From Streptomyces sp. MspMP-M5 (GTDB lineage: Bacteria; Actinomycetota; Actinomycetes; Streptomycetales; Streptomycetaceae): a stretch of DNA of 64,000 nucleotides. Below are positions 34,090 through 43,555 of this stretch, one piece after another (positions within the stretch are counted from its first letter, which is position 1; each line of letters opens with the position of its first letter). The DNA is taken from the NCBI RefSeq assembly GCF_000373585.1, contig NZ_KB891896.1, forward strand, positions 200,842-264,841, read 5' to 3'. A program made the translations under genes and the position numbers. The notes under the pieces were generated by a model, which was not told where the DNA came from, ran no database searches, and was given only the letters and a program-made list of their open reading frames with translations.

Positions 34090-34244
34090 GCCGTTCTCTC
34101 CCGACCTCGGCCCGGCGGACCCGGGCGGCTGACCGGCGCGTCGGCGCGCCCGGACCGGAGTGGCTCCCACCTTGCGCCGGTCGGGCGGCGGCTGCAACCG
34201 GACGGCCCCGCCGGGACGGCGCCCGACCGGCCCAGTCTGCGGGC

Positions 34245-34436
34245 TCAGTCGGGCGGCTCGGGCGCCGGGTGGTCGCCGGGCCGGGCGCCGGGCGGCTCCT
34301 CGGGGGCCGACTCGTCCGACTCGTCCGGCTCCTCCGGCGGCTCCGCCTCGGGGTCGGGCGTCCCCGGATCGCGCGGCACCGGCCGCGGCGTGGACGGCAC
34401 CGCCTCCGGCCCGTCACCGGTCGTTCCCCTGTTCAT
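34245..34436 (-). CDS. Small acidic proline-rich protein
   Basis: This 63-residue, mainly disordered protein is rich in proline, glutamate and aspartate (EPPEEPDESDESAPEEPPG). The ATG has a strong GGGAGGG ribosome site, which is the main evidence it is translated. No domain is recognised. It may be a Streptomyces-specific stress protein; function unknown. Confidence 0.5.
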   Translation of the reverse strand: MNRGTTGDGPEAVPSTPRPVPRDPGTPDPEAEPPEEPDESDESAPEEPPGARPGDHPAPEPPD

Positions 34437-34942
34437 GCCGGCGGCCCTCCCTTCTGGGTGGTTCCATCCTGCGTCGATCTGCTGCCCGCCGCCCCTTTCG
34501 GCAAACCGGCCGCCGCACAACACCTTGCCGTCGCCGAGCCGTCCGCCGGTCTGTCCACCCGTCGGGCGGTGCACCCGGGGCCCGCCCCGAACCCGGCCTC
34601 GTCCCGGCAGCCCCCGCGATCACCGGCCCCTCCCGTCCACCGACGACACCGGCCACGCCCACCGGACCGCACCCCACCGCGTATCGCACCGCCCGGCACC
34701 CTGCACCGCGCCGCACCGCGCCAACGTCCCCGCCCCGCAGCCTCGTTGATGCCGCCCCGCGCCTTCCCAGACCGCGCCCGGGCCACCCCCGGACCAGCCC
34801 GGGACCACCCCGGGCCTCCCCGGACCGGCCCGTCCGCCGGCACCGATCGCATCTTCCGGGCGGCTGTGCTCCTCTGGAAGCGAGGACGGCCCCGGTGCGG
34901 GAGACGGGCCGCGGGCCGAGGAGTACCGAGGAGCGCCGCGCC
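34437..34942. other. 506-nt gene-free, strand-skewed intergenic region
   Basis: No gene is supported here. The plus strand is strikingly C-rich and G-poor from about 34480 to 34830. The complementary strand has many runs of three to five Gs at short spacing between 34750 and 34830, so it could form G-quadruplexes. The right end has a GAGGAG ribosome site for the monooxygenase at 34943. Confidence 0.5.
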
Positions 34943-36112
34943 ATGCCCCCCACCACCTTCCGTATCGCGATCATCGGCGCCGGTCCCGGCGGGCTGCTCT
35001 GCGCCCGGGTGCTCCAGCGGTACGGGGTGCCGGTGACCGTCTTCGAGCGGCAGCTCGGCCCGGTGGGGTCCGCGCCCGGCGGTCCGCTGGAGCTGCGGCC
35101 GGCGAGCGGGCAGGCGGCGCTGCGCGCGGCCGGGCTGGAGAAGGAGTTCCGCGCCGCGGCCCGGCCCGCCGGACAGGAGGTGCGGCTGCTGGACCGCACC
35201 GGCGCGGTGCTCGACCAGGACGTCCCGGCGCCCGGCCCGGCCGCGGAGCGCCCCGAGATCGGCCGGCACGAGCTGCGCCGGCTGCTGGCGGACGCGCTCG
35301 CGCCCGGCACCGTCCGGTGGGGCCGGTATCTGCGGACGCTGCACCCGCGCGGCGGCGGCCGGCACCAGGCCGTCTTCGACGACGGCGAAACGGCCACCTT
35401 CGACCTGGTCGTCGGCGCCGACGGGACCTGGTCCCGGGTGCGGCCGCAGCTGTCCGAGGCGGTCCCGCACTACTCCGGCGTGACCTTCGTCGAGACCGGC
35501 CTCCACGACGTCGACACCCGGCACCCGGCGCTCGCCCGGCTGGTCGGCCGCGGCACCATGATGGCGCTGTCCGGGCCCCGGGGCCTGCTCGCCCGGCGCG
35601 ACGGCCGCGGCCGGATCCGGGTCTACGCGGCCTTCCGCTGCTCCGAGGACTGGGCCCGGGAGGCGGGGGTGAACACCGCCGACACCGAGGCGGTCCGCGC
35701 CGCGCTGCTGGCCGCGTTCGACGGCTGGCACGACGGGCTGCGGGCGCTGCTGCGGGACAGCGACGACGGCTTCGCCACCCGCCCGCTGTTCGCGCTGCCG
35801 GTCCCGCACACCTGGCCGCACACCCCGGGCCTGACGCTGCTGGGCGACGCCGCGCACCTGATGACCCCGCTCACCGGCCCGGGCGCCGACCTGGCCCTGC
35901 GGGACGGCTGTGAGCTGGCCCGGCACCTCGCCGAGGCGCACACCTGGCAGACCGACCCGGACCAGGCGGTCCGGGCGTACGAGGCGGCACTCTTCCCCCG
36001 CTCGGCGGCCGCCGCGGCAGCCGCCGCCCACGACCTGGACACCGCACTCGCCCCGGAGGCCCCGCGCTCCGCCCACCACCTGCCCCGCCGCCGGCACCCG
36101 CACCCCTCCTGA
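34943..36112 (+). CDS. FAD-dependent aromatic hydroxylase-like monooxygenase
   Basis: This 389-residue class A flavoprotein monooxygenase has the dinucleotide fold GAGPGGLLCA (11-20), the middle DLVVGADGTWSRVR motif and the C-terminal LLGDAAHLMTPLTGPGADLAL. The order and length fit TetX/PHBH-type enzymes. It could modify a natural product or detoxify an aromatic compound. It stands alone, with no partner genes. The substrate cannot be read from sequence. Confidence 0.9.
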   Translation: MPPTTFRIAIIGAGPGGLLCARVLQRYGVPVTVFERQLGPVGSAPGGPLELRPASGQAALRAAGLEKEFRAAARPAGQEVRLLDRTGAVLDQDVPAPGPAAERPEIGRHELRRLLADALAPGTVRWGRYLRTLHPRGGGRHQAVFDDGETATFDLVVGADGTWSRVRPQLSEAVPHYSGVTFVETGLHDVDTRHPALARLVGRGTMMALSGPRGLLARRDGRGRIRVYAAFRCSEDWAREAGVNTADTEAVRAALLAAFDGWHDGLRALLRDSDDGFATRPLFALPVPHTWPHTPGLTLLGDAAHLMTPLTGPGADLALRDGCELARHLAEAHTWQTDPDQAVRAYEAALFPRSAAAAAAAAHDLDTALAPEAPRSAHHLPRRRHPHPS

Positions 36113-36236
36113 CCCGGCCCGCCGCCGGGTTGCGGGCCCGCACCGCCCGTCGGACGATCGGCACCGGAGGACGCCGGGGGCGGCGCGCCCCGCGCACCGC
36201 CGGCCCGGCCCGTGGCGCCGAGGGACGGAGCAACGC

Positions 36237-37001
36237 GTGAAGATCACCGAGCCCACGCCCGGTGCGCCCTGCTGGGTGGAGCTGGGCACCTCGGACGTGC
36301 CCGCGGCCGCCCTCTACTACCGCGAGGTCTTCGGCTGGCACGCCGACACCGACCCGCGCCCGGAGTCCGGCGGCTACACGGTCTTCGCGGTGGGCGACGC
36401 CCGGGTCGCCGCGGCCGTCCCGCTGTACGCGCCGGGCCAGCCGACCGCCTGGACCGTCACCTTCGCCACCCCGGACGCCGAGGCGCTGGCCGAGGCGGTG
36501 ACCGGTTCCGGCGGCCGGGTGCTGGTGGCGCCGCGGGACCTCTTCGACCTGGGCCGGTTCGCGGTGCTGGCCGATCCGGCGGGCGCCGCCTTCGCGGTCT
36601 GGCAGGCCCGGTCCTTCGCCGGCGCCGAGTTGCTGAACGAGTCCGGCGCGCTCGGCTGGGTCGAACTGGCCACCGGCGACGCCGAGGCCGCGGTGGCCTT
36701 CTACTCCCGGGTCTTCGGATGGACCGTCAGATCCCACGGCACCTACACCCAGTGGGGCATCGGCGGCGCCGACTTCGGGGGGATGAGCACCGTGGAGGCG
36801 CGCGACCGGGAGGACGTCCGGCCGCACTGGCTGCCGTACTTCGCGGTCGAGGCCGTCGACGCGACCGCGGCACGGGCCGCCGACACCGGCGGGATGCTGC
36901 TGATGGCGCCGACGGACGTCCCGGACGGGCCGCGGATCGCCATGCTGCGCGATCCGCAGGGCGCCGTCTTCGGCATCCACCAGACCGGTACCGAAGGCTG
37001 A
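36237..37001 (+). CDS. Tandem VOC (glyoxalase-fold) protein, copy A
   Basis: This 254-residue protein has two vicinal-oxygen-chelate domains: first about residues 5-120 (CWVELGTSDVPAAALYYREVFGW), second about 140-250 (LGWVELATGDAEAAVAFYSRVFGW). Each starts with the same motif, so it arose by internal duplication. It resembles Streptomyces CFP30/27-kDa antigen-like proteins of unknown enzymatic role. A paralog is at 49722. GTG start with a GGAG upstream. Confidence 0.87.
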   Translation: MKITEPTPGAPCWVELGTSDVPAAALYYREVFGWHADTDPRPESGGYTVFAVGDARVAAAVPLYAPGQPTAWTVTFATPDAEALAEAVTGSGGRVLVAPRDLFDLGRFAVLADPAGAAFAVWQARSFAGAELLNESGALGWVELATGDAEAAVAFYSRVFGWTVRSHGTYTQWGIGGADFGGMSTVEARDREDVRPHWLPYFAVEAVDATAARAADTGGMLLMAPTDVPDGPRIAMLRDPQGAVFGIHQTGTEG

Positions 37002-37142
37002 CCGCCCGCACCCGCGTCACACGATCGGCCGCGCAGTCGTCGTTTCACCACACTATTCGCGGTTTTTGCGCGTAATGTCCGCAACGCACCGATGGGTGGC
37101 ACTGCGCGGCAACGCATCGCGCGTCAAGAACAGGAGACCCCT

Positions 37143-37625
37143 ATGCCCACGACCGACGTCCTCGTGGCCCGAGGCAAGAAGCTCGCAGCCGGTGCGGGCG
37201 CCCTGACCACGGCTGTCGCCCTGGGGGCGACGCTGCTCGTAGCGGCTCCGGCCCAGGCCGCGCCGCACCCCCGGCCCACCCCGCAGGAGCAGCCCGCTCC
37301 CCAGGAGCAGCCCGTCCCCCAGATGGAGTCCGGTCAGGACTACGCCTACGGCAGCGTGACCGCCGCGCGCGGGATGAACGAGCGCGAGTACCCCAGCACC
37401 GACTCGTCGTCCAAGGGTTACCTCCGCAACGGCGGCCGGATCTACCTGGTCTGCAAGGTCCGCGCCCAGAGCATCCGCGGCAACGACCTCTGGTACCTGA
37501 TCCGCGGCAGCCGCCGGACCTGGATCGCGGCCAAGCACGTGGCGAACCACGGCAACGTCCGGTACTGCAAGGACGTGCACCGCGACCGCGCCCAGCCGAA
37601 CGACGAATACCGGTACGCCGGCTGA
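37143..37625 (+). CDS. Secreted SH3-like protein
   Basis: This 160-residue exported protein has a signal peptide ending APAQA-A around residue 40, then a proline/glutamine-rich spacer. A bacterial SH3-like domain follows (YGSVTAARGMNERE to IAAKHVANHG), with two cysteines likely to bond (VCK and YCK). Such proteins are common small Streptomyces secreted factors that may bind cell wall. AGGAG precedes the ATG. A strong hairpin follows. Confidence 0.83.
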   Translation: MPTTDVLVARGKKLAAGAGALTTAVALGATLLVAAPAQAAPHPRPTPQEQPAPQEQPVPQMESGQDYAYGSVTAARGMNEREYPSTDSSSKGYLRNGGRIYLVCKVRAQSIRGNDLWYLIRGSRRTWIAAKHVANHGNVRYCKDVHRDRAQPNDEYRYAG

Positions 37626-37652
37626 CGCCGCCCCGCGCGGCGTTCCGAACGG

Positions 37653-37688
37653 GCCCGGCCCGGCACCCCTCCAGGTGCCGCGCCGGGC
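37653..37688 (+). terminator. Terminator after SH3-like gene
   Basis: A 15-bp stem with one mismatch, GCCCGGCCCGGCACC pairing with GGTGCCGCGCCGGGC, and a 6-nt loop, 28 nt after the stop. Confidence 0.7.
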
Positions 37689-37733
37689 CTCTCGCGTACC
37701 CGCGCCCGACCGGTCACCGCCCTTCCGTATTAC

Positions 37734-37747
37734 TGGAACGCGTTCTA
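37734..37747. promoter_or_regulatory. KstR-like operator upstream of acyl-CoA dehydrogenase
   Basis: TGGAACGCGTTCTA fits the mycobacterial KstR consensus TnnAACnnGTTnnA at every fixed position and contains the palindrome GAACGCGTTC. It lies 91 nt before the acyl-CoA dehydrogenase. KstR is a TetR-type repressor of cholesterol catabolism. A second consensus match is at 56322. Confidence 0.7.
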
Positions 37748-37838
37748 CTGTGCCCCCGACCGCGGAATCCGACGGGTCGTCAGCACCCGGCGGCCGCCGG
37801 CGACGGAACGAGTGGACCGGACGACTGGTGGAGGGGCC

Positions 37839-39038
37839 GTGCACCTGGACTACACCCCGGAACAGCAGCGACTGCGCACCGAACTGCGCGCATACTTCGG
37901 CGAGTTGGTACCGGACAACGCCTACGCCAGGTACGCCGACCCGGCCGACCGGAAGCGCTTCTACCGCGACACCGTGCGCCGGCTCGGCGCCGACGGCTGG
38001 CTGGGCGTGGGCTGGCCCAAGGAGTACGGCGGGCGCGGCATGACGCCCATGGAGCAGTTCATCTTCTTCGACGAGGCGGCCCAGGCCGGGGTGCCGCTGC
38101 CGCTGATGGCGCTGAACACCGTCGGACCCACCCTCATGCGGTTCGGCACCGAGGAGCAGAAGGCGTACTTCCTGCCCCGGATCCTCTCCGGCGAGCTCGA
38201 CTTCGCGATCGGCTACAGCGAACCGGACGCCGGCACCGACCTGGCCGCCCTGAAGACCCGCGCGGTGCGCGAGGGCGACGAGGAGACCGGCCACTACGTC
38301 GTCAACGGCCAGAAGATCTGGACCACCAACGGCGACACCGCCGACTGGGTCTGGCTGGCGGTGCGCACCGGCCCCGTCGAGGAGGGGGTGCCACCCCACA
38401 AGGGCATCACCATGCTCCTGGTCCCCACCAGCGACCCCGGCTACTCCTGCACCGTGATCAACACCCTGGCCTCGCACGACACCACCGCCAGCTACTACGA
38501 GAACATCACCGTCCCCGCCACCCGCCGCGTGGGCCAGGAGAACCAGGGCTGGCGGATCATCACCAACCAGCTCAACCACGAGCGGGTCACCCTCGCCGCC
38601 CACGGCACCATGGCCGTCCGCGCCCTCCACGACGTCCGGCGCTGGGCGGCCGGCACCAAGCTCGCCGACGGCCGACGGGTCATCGACCTGGGCTGGGTGC
38701 GCGGGCGGCTGGCCCGCACGCACGCCAGGCTGGAGGCCATGAAGCTGCTGAACTGGCGGATGGTCGACGCCCTCCAGCAGGGCACGCTGACCCCCCAGGA
38801 CGCCTCCGCCGTCAAGGTCTACGGCTCCGAGGCCCGCCGGGACGCCTACGCCTGGCTGATGGAGGTGGCCGGCGCGGTCGGACCGCTGCAGGAGGGCTCG
38901 GCCGGCGCGGTCCTCCACGGCGAACTGGAGCGCGGCTACCGCTCCGCGGTCATCTTCACCTTCGGCGGCGGCAACAACGAGATCCAGCGCGAGATCATCT
39001 CGTGGATCGGCCTGGGCATGCCCCGGGTGCGGCGCTGA
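37839..39038 (+). CDS. Acyl-CoA dehydrogenase (FadE26-like)
   Basis: This 399-residue flavoenzyme introduces a double bond alpha,beta to a CoA thioester. Motifs are IGYSEPDAGTDLA, NGQKIWTTNGDTADWVWLAVRT and the C-terminal FGGGNNEIQREIIS. It resembles the FadE26-type subunit of heterotetrameric steroid side-chain dehydrogenases in length and motifs, but no partner subunit is adjacent. The GTG at 37839 has GGAGGGG upstream. A KstR-like operator lies in the promoter, in line with a steroid or branched-acyl substrate. Confidence 0.88.
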   Translation: MHLDYTPEQQRLRTELRAYFGELVPDNAYARYADPADRKRFYRDTVRRLGADGWLGVGWPKEYGGRGMTPMEQFIFFDEAAQAGVPLPLMALNTVGPTLMRFGTEEQKAYFLPRILSGELDFAIGYSEPDAGTDLAALKTRAVREGDEETGHYVVNGQKIWTTNGDTADWVWLAVRTGPVEEGVPPHKGITMLLVPTSDPGYSCTVINTLASHDTTASYYENITVPATRRVGQENQGWRIITNQLNHERVTLAAHGTMAVRALHDVRRWAAGTKLADGRRVIDLGWVRGRLARTHARLEAMKLLNWRMVDALQQGTLTPQDASAVKVYGSEARRDAYAWLMEVAGAVGPLQEGSAGAVLHGELERGYRSAVIFTFGGGNNEIQREIISWIGLGMPRVRR

Positions 39039-39061
39039 CCGGCCGGCGGGAGGCGAGGCCG

Positions 39062-39916
39062 ATGGCAGACGACCCCGGGCTCTTCGGGCCCCGCTCGGTG
39101 ACCTGGCAGCTGCACGCGGACCCGATGATGTGGATCGCGGGCGTCCGCGCGCTCTACCTCCAGGCGCTGCACCCGCGCGCGGTGCGCGGCGTCCTGCAGA
39201 ACTCCGCCGCCTTCGGCATGGACGAGCGGGGCCGGCGGGACGCCTGGGGGCGGCTGATGCGCACCGCCGACTTCGTCGGCACCCTCACCTACGGCACCAC
39301 CGACGCCGCCGAACGGGCCGGTGCCGCGGTCCGCGACCGCCACCGCCGGCTGACCGCCACCGACCCGGACACCGGCGAGCCCTACCGGATCGACGCGCCG
39401 GAGCTGCTGCTGTGGGTGCACTGCGCCGAGGTCGACTCCTACCTCCAGGTGCTGCGCCGCTCCGGCCATCCGCTCGCCGACCAGCAGGCCGACCGCTACC
39501 TCGACGAACAGCGCGCCAGCGCCCGGCTCGTCGGCCTGGACCCGGACACCGTCCCCGGCGACACGGCCGCGCTCGCCGCCTACTTCGACCGGATGCGCCC
39601 GGTCCTCGCGCCGACCCCGGAGGCCCGCCAGGTCGACGCCTTCCTGCGGCGCCCGCCGATCGCGGCCCCGCTCCTCCCGGCCCGCGCCCTGCTCTGGCGG
39701 CCGGTGGCCGAGCTGGCCTACGAGGCGCTGCCCCTCTACGCCCACCGGCTCTACGGGCGGCCGGCGCCGCCGCCCGCCATCGTCACCCGGCGGCTGCGCA
39801 GAACCGGCCGGCTGCTGCGCGCGGTCCCGGCCGGGGTCCGCTGGCAGCTGCCACCACGGCATGTCCTGCGGGCGGTGGCCAGGCTGGGCCCGGACGCGCG
39901 GCCCTTCCGGCCCTGA
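39062..39916 (+). CDS. MpaB/DUF2236-family oxygenase-like protein
   Basis: This 284-residue DUF2236 protein has PRSVTWQLHADPMMWIAGVRALYLQALHP near the start, including family histidines, and LLLWVHCAEVDSYL in the middle. Members include haem-dependent Lcp/MpaB oxygenases. It starts 24 nt after the acyl-CoA dehydrogenase with GGGAGG upstream, so it is probably co-transcribed and under the KstR-like site. Its reaction is unknown. Confidence 0.8.
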   Translation: MADDPGLFGPRSVTWQLHADPMMWIAGVRALYLQALHPRAVRGVLQNSAAFGMDERGRRDAWGRLMRTADFVGTLTYGTTDAAERAGAAVRDRHRRLTATDPDTGEPYRIDAPELLLWVHCAEVDSYLQVLRRSGHPLADQQADRYLDEQRASARLVGLDPDTVPGDTAALAAYFDRMRPVLAPTPEARQVDAFLRRPPIAAPLLPARALLWRPVAELAYEALPLYAHRLYGRPAPPPAIVTRRLRRTGRLLRAVPAGVRWQLPPRHVLRAVARLGPDARPFRP

Positions 39917-40024
39917 CCCCTCGGACAGGCCCTACAAGCCCGCCCACTGGGCCGCCATACTGGACGGGCACGGCACACAGGGGGATCCACGCGGCTGAAC
40001 GCGGGAGCGGGGGCGGCGACAGGG

Positions 40025-42013
40025 ATGGCGGAGCACAGTCTTGTCCAGGGGCGTTACCGACTGCTCGACACCATCGGACGGGGCGGCATGGGGGAGGTGT
40101 GGCGGGCCCGCGACGAGTCGCTGGGCCGGCTGGTCGCCGTCAAGTGCCTCAAACCGATGGGGGAGCGGCAGGAACCAGGTTTTGTGCGGGTACTGCGGGA
40201 GCGCTTCCGCCGCGAGGCCCGGGTCGCGGCCGCGCTCCAGCACCGCGGCATCACCGTCGTGCACGACTTCGGGGAGGACGACGGCATCCTCTTCCTCGTC
40301 ATGGAGCTGCTGAACGGCCGCAACCTCAGCCAGCTGCTGGACGACAACCGGCGCCAGCCGCTGCCCGTCCCGGACGTCGTCGAGATCGCCGAGCAGATCG
40401 CCGCGGCCCTGGCCTACACCCACGAACAGGCCGTGGTGCACCGGGACCTGAAACCGGCCAACATCGTGCGGACCACCGACGGCACGGTCAAGATCTGCGA
40501 CTTCGGCATCGCCCGGCTCGGCCACGACATCGGCTTCACCACCCGGCTCACCGGCACCGGCATCGCCATGGGCAGCCCGCACTACATGTCGCCCGAGCAG
40601 ATCGGCGGCGGCACCGTCGACCACCGCAGCGACCTGTACTCCCTGGGCTGCGTGCTCTACGAAATCGCCACCGGCGCCCCGCCGTTCGCCCAGGGCGACG
40701 CCTGGGCGGTGCTGGTCGGCCACCGCGACACCGCCCCGGACCCGCCGCGCGCGGTCCGCCCCGACCTGCCCGAGGCGTACGAGCGGATCGTCCTCGACCT
40801 GCTCGCCAAGGAGCCGGACGAACGGCCGCGGGACGCCGGCGAACTCGCCAAGCGCCTGGCGGACGCCCGCCACCGCCGCACCCCCCGGGGCGCCGGCCCG
40901 GCACCGGACGACCTGACGGTGCCCGCCCCGCGGCTGCCGTCCTGGACCCGCGGGATCACCGCCGGCCCCCCGGCCGCCGGCACCCGGCCACCGCACCGCC
41001 CCGCGGCCGACCCGGCGTTCGCGGTCCTCACCGACGTCTGGACCCCGCCCGGCGACCCGCTGCGCGGTGAGGCGTCACCGGCCCTCGGCCCCGACCGCCC
41101 GGCCCCGCCCGGAGACCACCACGCCCTCCTCGCCACGCTGGCCGGACGGCTGGCGCAGGCCCACGCGCTGGCCGCGGCGGACCGGCACTTCGAGGCCCAG
41201 GAGCTGCGCACCGAGGTGCTGGCCGTCCGCGAGCGGCTGCTCGGCCCGGACCACCCCGACACCCTCGGCTGCCGCCACGACCTCGCGGTCGGCCTCGGCC
41301 GGCTGGGCCGTCTGGAGGAGTGCCGCACCGCCGCCCGCGAGGTCGCCGAGGCCCGCGCCCGGGTGCTCGGCGCCCACCACCCCGACACCCTCGCCACCCG
41401 CTGGCAACACGCCTTCGTCTCGGGGCAGTTGGGGCGCTGGGCGGAGGCGCTGACGGCGTATCAGGAGGTGGCCGCGGGACGCGCCGCCGCGCTCGGCCCG
41501 GACCACCCGGACACCCTCGCCGCCCGCTACGAGACCGGCGTCGCGCTGGGCCGGCTGGGCCGCAGCGCGCAGGCGCTGGCCCACTACCGCGACCTGGTGG
41601 CGGCCCGCACCCGCGCCCACGGCCCGCACGACCCGGAGACCCTCCGCGCCCGGCACGGCCTGGGCGTCAACTACGGCCGCCAGGACCGCTGGCCGGAGGC
41701 CCTGGCCGAGGCCCGGGAGGTCGCCGCGGCCCGCGCCCGGGTGCTCGGCGCCGACCACCCGGACACCCTGGCCAGCCGCCGCGAGACCGCCGTGGCACTG
41801 GGCCGGCTCGGCCGCTGGGCCGAGGCCCTGGACGTCCACCGCCAGGTCGCCGACGCCCGCGCCCGGGTCCTGGGTGCGGCCCACCTCGACGCCCTGGCCA
41901 GCCGCGGCGAACAGGCCCAGTGCCTGGCGCGGCTGGGCCGGACGGACGAGGCGGACGCCCTCCACCTCCGGGTCGCGGCGCTGCGCCGGGAGCGCGCCGG
42001 ACACCGGCGGTAG
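40025..42013 (+). CDS. Ser/Thr protein kinase with C-terminal TPR array
   Basis: This 662-residue cytosolic protein has a Hanks-type kinase domain at 10-270: GRGGMGEV loop, K40, HRDLKPAN with D141, DFG at 159-161 and MSPEQ. A linker of about 100 residues follows, then from about residue 370 a run of about seven 42-residue tetratricopeptide units of kinesin-light-chain style (LGxDHPDTLxxRxxxAxxLGRLGRxxEA). There is no membrane segment or PASTA domain. The TPRs probably recruit substrates. No target is evident nearby. Confidence 0.92.
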   Translation: MAEHSLVQGRYRLLDTIGRGGMGEVWRARDESLGRLVAVKCLKPMGERQEPGFVRVLRERFRREARVAAALQHRGITVVHDFGEDDGILFLVMELLNGRNLSQLLDDNRRQPLPVPDVVEIAEQIAAALAYTHEQAVVHRDLKPANIVRTTDGTVKICDFGIARLGHDIGFTTRLTGTGIAMGSPHYMSPEQIGGGTVDHRSDLYSLGCVLYEIATGAPPFAQGDAWAVLVGHRDTAPDPPRAVRPDLPEAYERIVLDLLAKEPDERPRDAGELAKRLADARHRRTPRGAGPAPDDLTVPAPRLPSWTRGITAGPPAAGTRPPHRPAADPAFAVLTDVWTPPGDPLRGEASPALGPDRPAPPGDHHALLATLAGRLAQAHALAAADRHFEAQELRTEVLAVRERLLGPDHPDTLGCRHDLAVGLGRLGRLEECRTAAREVAEARARVLGAHHPDTLATRWQHAFVSGQLGRWAEALTAYQEVAAGRAAALGPDHPDTLAARYETGVALGRLGRSAQALAHYRDLVAARTRAHGPHDPETLRARHGLGVNYGRQDRWPEALAEAREVAAARARVLGADHPDTLASRRETAVALGRLGRWAEALDVHRQVADARARVLGAAHLDALASRGEQAQCLARLGRTDEADALHLRVAALRRERAGHRR

Positions 42014-42027
42014 CGGGCGTCCGCGCA

Positions 42028-42049
42028 GCCCCGCCGCGGTGCGCGGGGC
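42028..42049. terminator. Hairpin between convergent kinase and glycosidase genes
   Basis: Perfect 7-bp arms GCCCCGC / GCGGGGC with an 8-nt loop. Confidence 0.5.
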
Positions 42050-42056
42050 CGCCTGC

Positions 42057-43361
42057 TCAGTGCTCCGGCCGGACCCGGAAGAGCACCGTGGCGTGCGGCG
42101 GGATGTTCCGGGCGATGATCGTCCGGTCGGTCCGGGCGGTGCGCCCGGTGACGAGGTCGCGCGCCACGTAGGAGCGGGCCCTCGGCAGTCCGGCGGCGCC
42201 CGCCGTGATGGACAGCGTGCGGGCCGTGCCGCCCCCGTTGAACAGCGCGATCGCCTGGTCGCCGTTGCGCAGCGGCTTGGTCAGCACCATCCCGTCGCCG
42301 TCCTGCTGCACGATGTGGCCCTGGACGCCCAGCGGGTCCTGGTCGACCGCGATCACCTCGCGGTTGCCCAGGATCGCCAGCGCCTCCGGCGACAGCTTGC
42401 CCAGGTCGGTGCTGGAGATCAGCGGCGCGGCCATCATCGCCCACAGCGACATCTGGCTCTGCATCTCGTTCCGGCCCAGCCCGGAGTCGCCCACCAGCAG
42501 GAAGTCCGGGTCGTTCCAGCGCCCGGGGCGCTGGAGGTCGGCGAGGTTGGCGTTGTAGCGGAAGTTGCCGTTGATGGACGCCCACTTCGCGGCCGGGGTG
42601 CTCGACTGCAGCGCGATGTCCGCCCCGCCCCGCCACAGGTTGCCCAGCTCCGCGGACCACCGGATGACCTTGTGCCAGACCGCGTCACCGGCGAACTGGA
42701 AGTAGGCCGGCGCCGAGACCGAGAAGACGATGCGCCGCCCGGTGGCTCGCAGCGCCCGGCTCTGCTGGGTGTAGAGGGCGTGGTACGCCTGCTCCTTGGT
42801 CTGCCCCTTGGGCACCGGGACGTTGCAGCCGTCCGCCTTGAGGTAGTCCACCCCCCAGCTCGCGAAGAGCTTGGCGTCCGGCTCGAAGTGCCCATAGCTG
42901 CCAGGGTACTTGCCGCAGGTCAGCGTTCCGACGTCCTCGTAGATGCCGAACTTCAGCCCCATCTTGTGGAGTTCCCGCCCGAGGTGCGCCATGCCGTGCG
43001 GGAACTTCGCGGGGTCGGCGACCAACTCGCCCTTGGCGCCGCGCTGCTTGGCCATCCAGCAGTCGTCGACGGTGACCGTGCGATAGCCCTTGTGCGCCAG
43101 TCCGCTGCGGACCAGGGCCCGGGCGTTGTCCAGGACCACCTGCTCGTTGAGGCCGCCGCACTGGTAGTACGACCAGTTGTTCCAGCCCATCGGGGGTGTC
43201 GGGGTCAGGTTGGGGTACCCGGAGTCCGGTCTGGCGCCGGGCGCGCGGGACGGGGCGGCGGAGGCGGGGGCGGTGGCCGAGAGCGCTGCCGCCGAGCAGG
43301 CGGTGACGGCGACGATTCCGGCGAGGGTGCGGCCGATGCGGGATACCGACGGATGGGACAC
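42057..43361 (-). CDS. Secreted GH27 alpha-galactosidase-like glycosidase
   Basis: This 434-residue exported glycoside hydrolase family 27 enzyme has a signal peptide ending ASA-A around residue 35. The family start PPMGWNNWSYY is present, then VDDCW. The catalytic nucleophile aspartate is in YLKADGCN, with the RWNDPDFL region and a C-terminal beta-sandwich. Family 27 removes terminal alpha-galactose (or related sugars). No carbohydrate-binding module is attached. Confidence 0.93.
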   Translation of the reverse strand: MSHPSVSRIGRTLAGIVAVTACSAAALSATAPASAAPSRAPGARPDSGYPNLTPTPPMGWNNWSYYQCGGLNEQVVLDNARALVRSGLAHKGYRTVTVDDCWMAKQRGAKGELVADPAKFPHGMAHLGRELHKMGLKFGIYEDVGTLTCGKYPGSYGHFEPDAKLFASWGVDYLKADGCNVPVPKGQTKEQAYHALYTQQSRALRATGRRIVFSVSAPAYFQFAGDAVWHKVIRWSAELGNLWRGGADIALQSSTPAAKWASINGNFRYNANLADLQRPGRWNDPDFLLVGDSGLGRNEMQSQMSLWAMMAAPLISSTDLGKLSPEALAILGNREVIAVDQDPLGVQGHIVQQDGDGMVLTKPLRNGDQAIALFNGGGTARTLSITAGAAGLPRARSYVARDLVTGRTARTDRTIIARNIPPHATVLFRVRPEH

Positions 43362-43444
43362 AAGTCACCTCACGTGGTGGGTGGGCCGGCCGGGAAGAAC
43401 GACCGACAGGGCGGTTCCAGGGCGCGCAGGGCCGGACGCTAGAA

Positions 43445-43457
43445 GTCATCTGATGAC
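43445..43457. promoter_or_regulatory. GTCATCTGATGAC palindrome in divergent promoter
   Basis: A perfect inverted repeat with one central base, directly followed by an overlapping GACCGGTC palindrome (43455-43462). It lies 84 nt upstream of the glycosidase and 99 nt upstream of the divergent flavoprotein gene, so it may control either. Confidence 0.45.
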
Positions 43458-43555
43458 CGGTCAAGAAGACGCACCGGCCGGAACAAACGATTCATTCCGC
43501 CGCCGCCGCGCGTTTCCTCCCTGGCGGCGGCCGAACCTCCGTGCTACCAAGAGGC

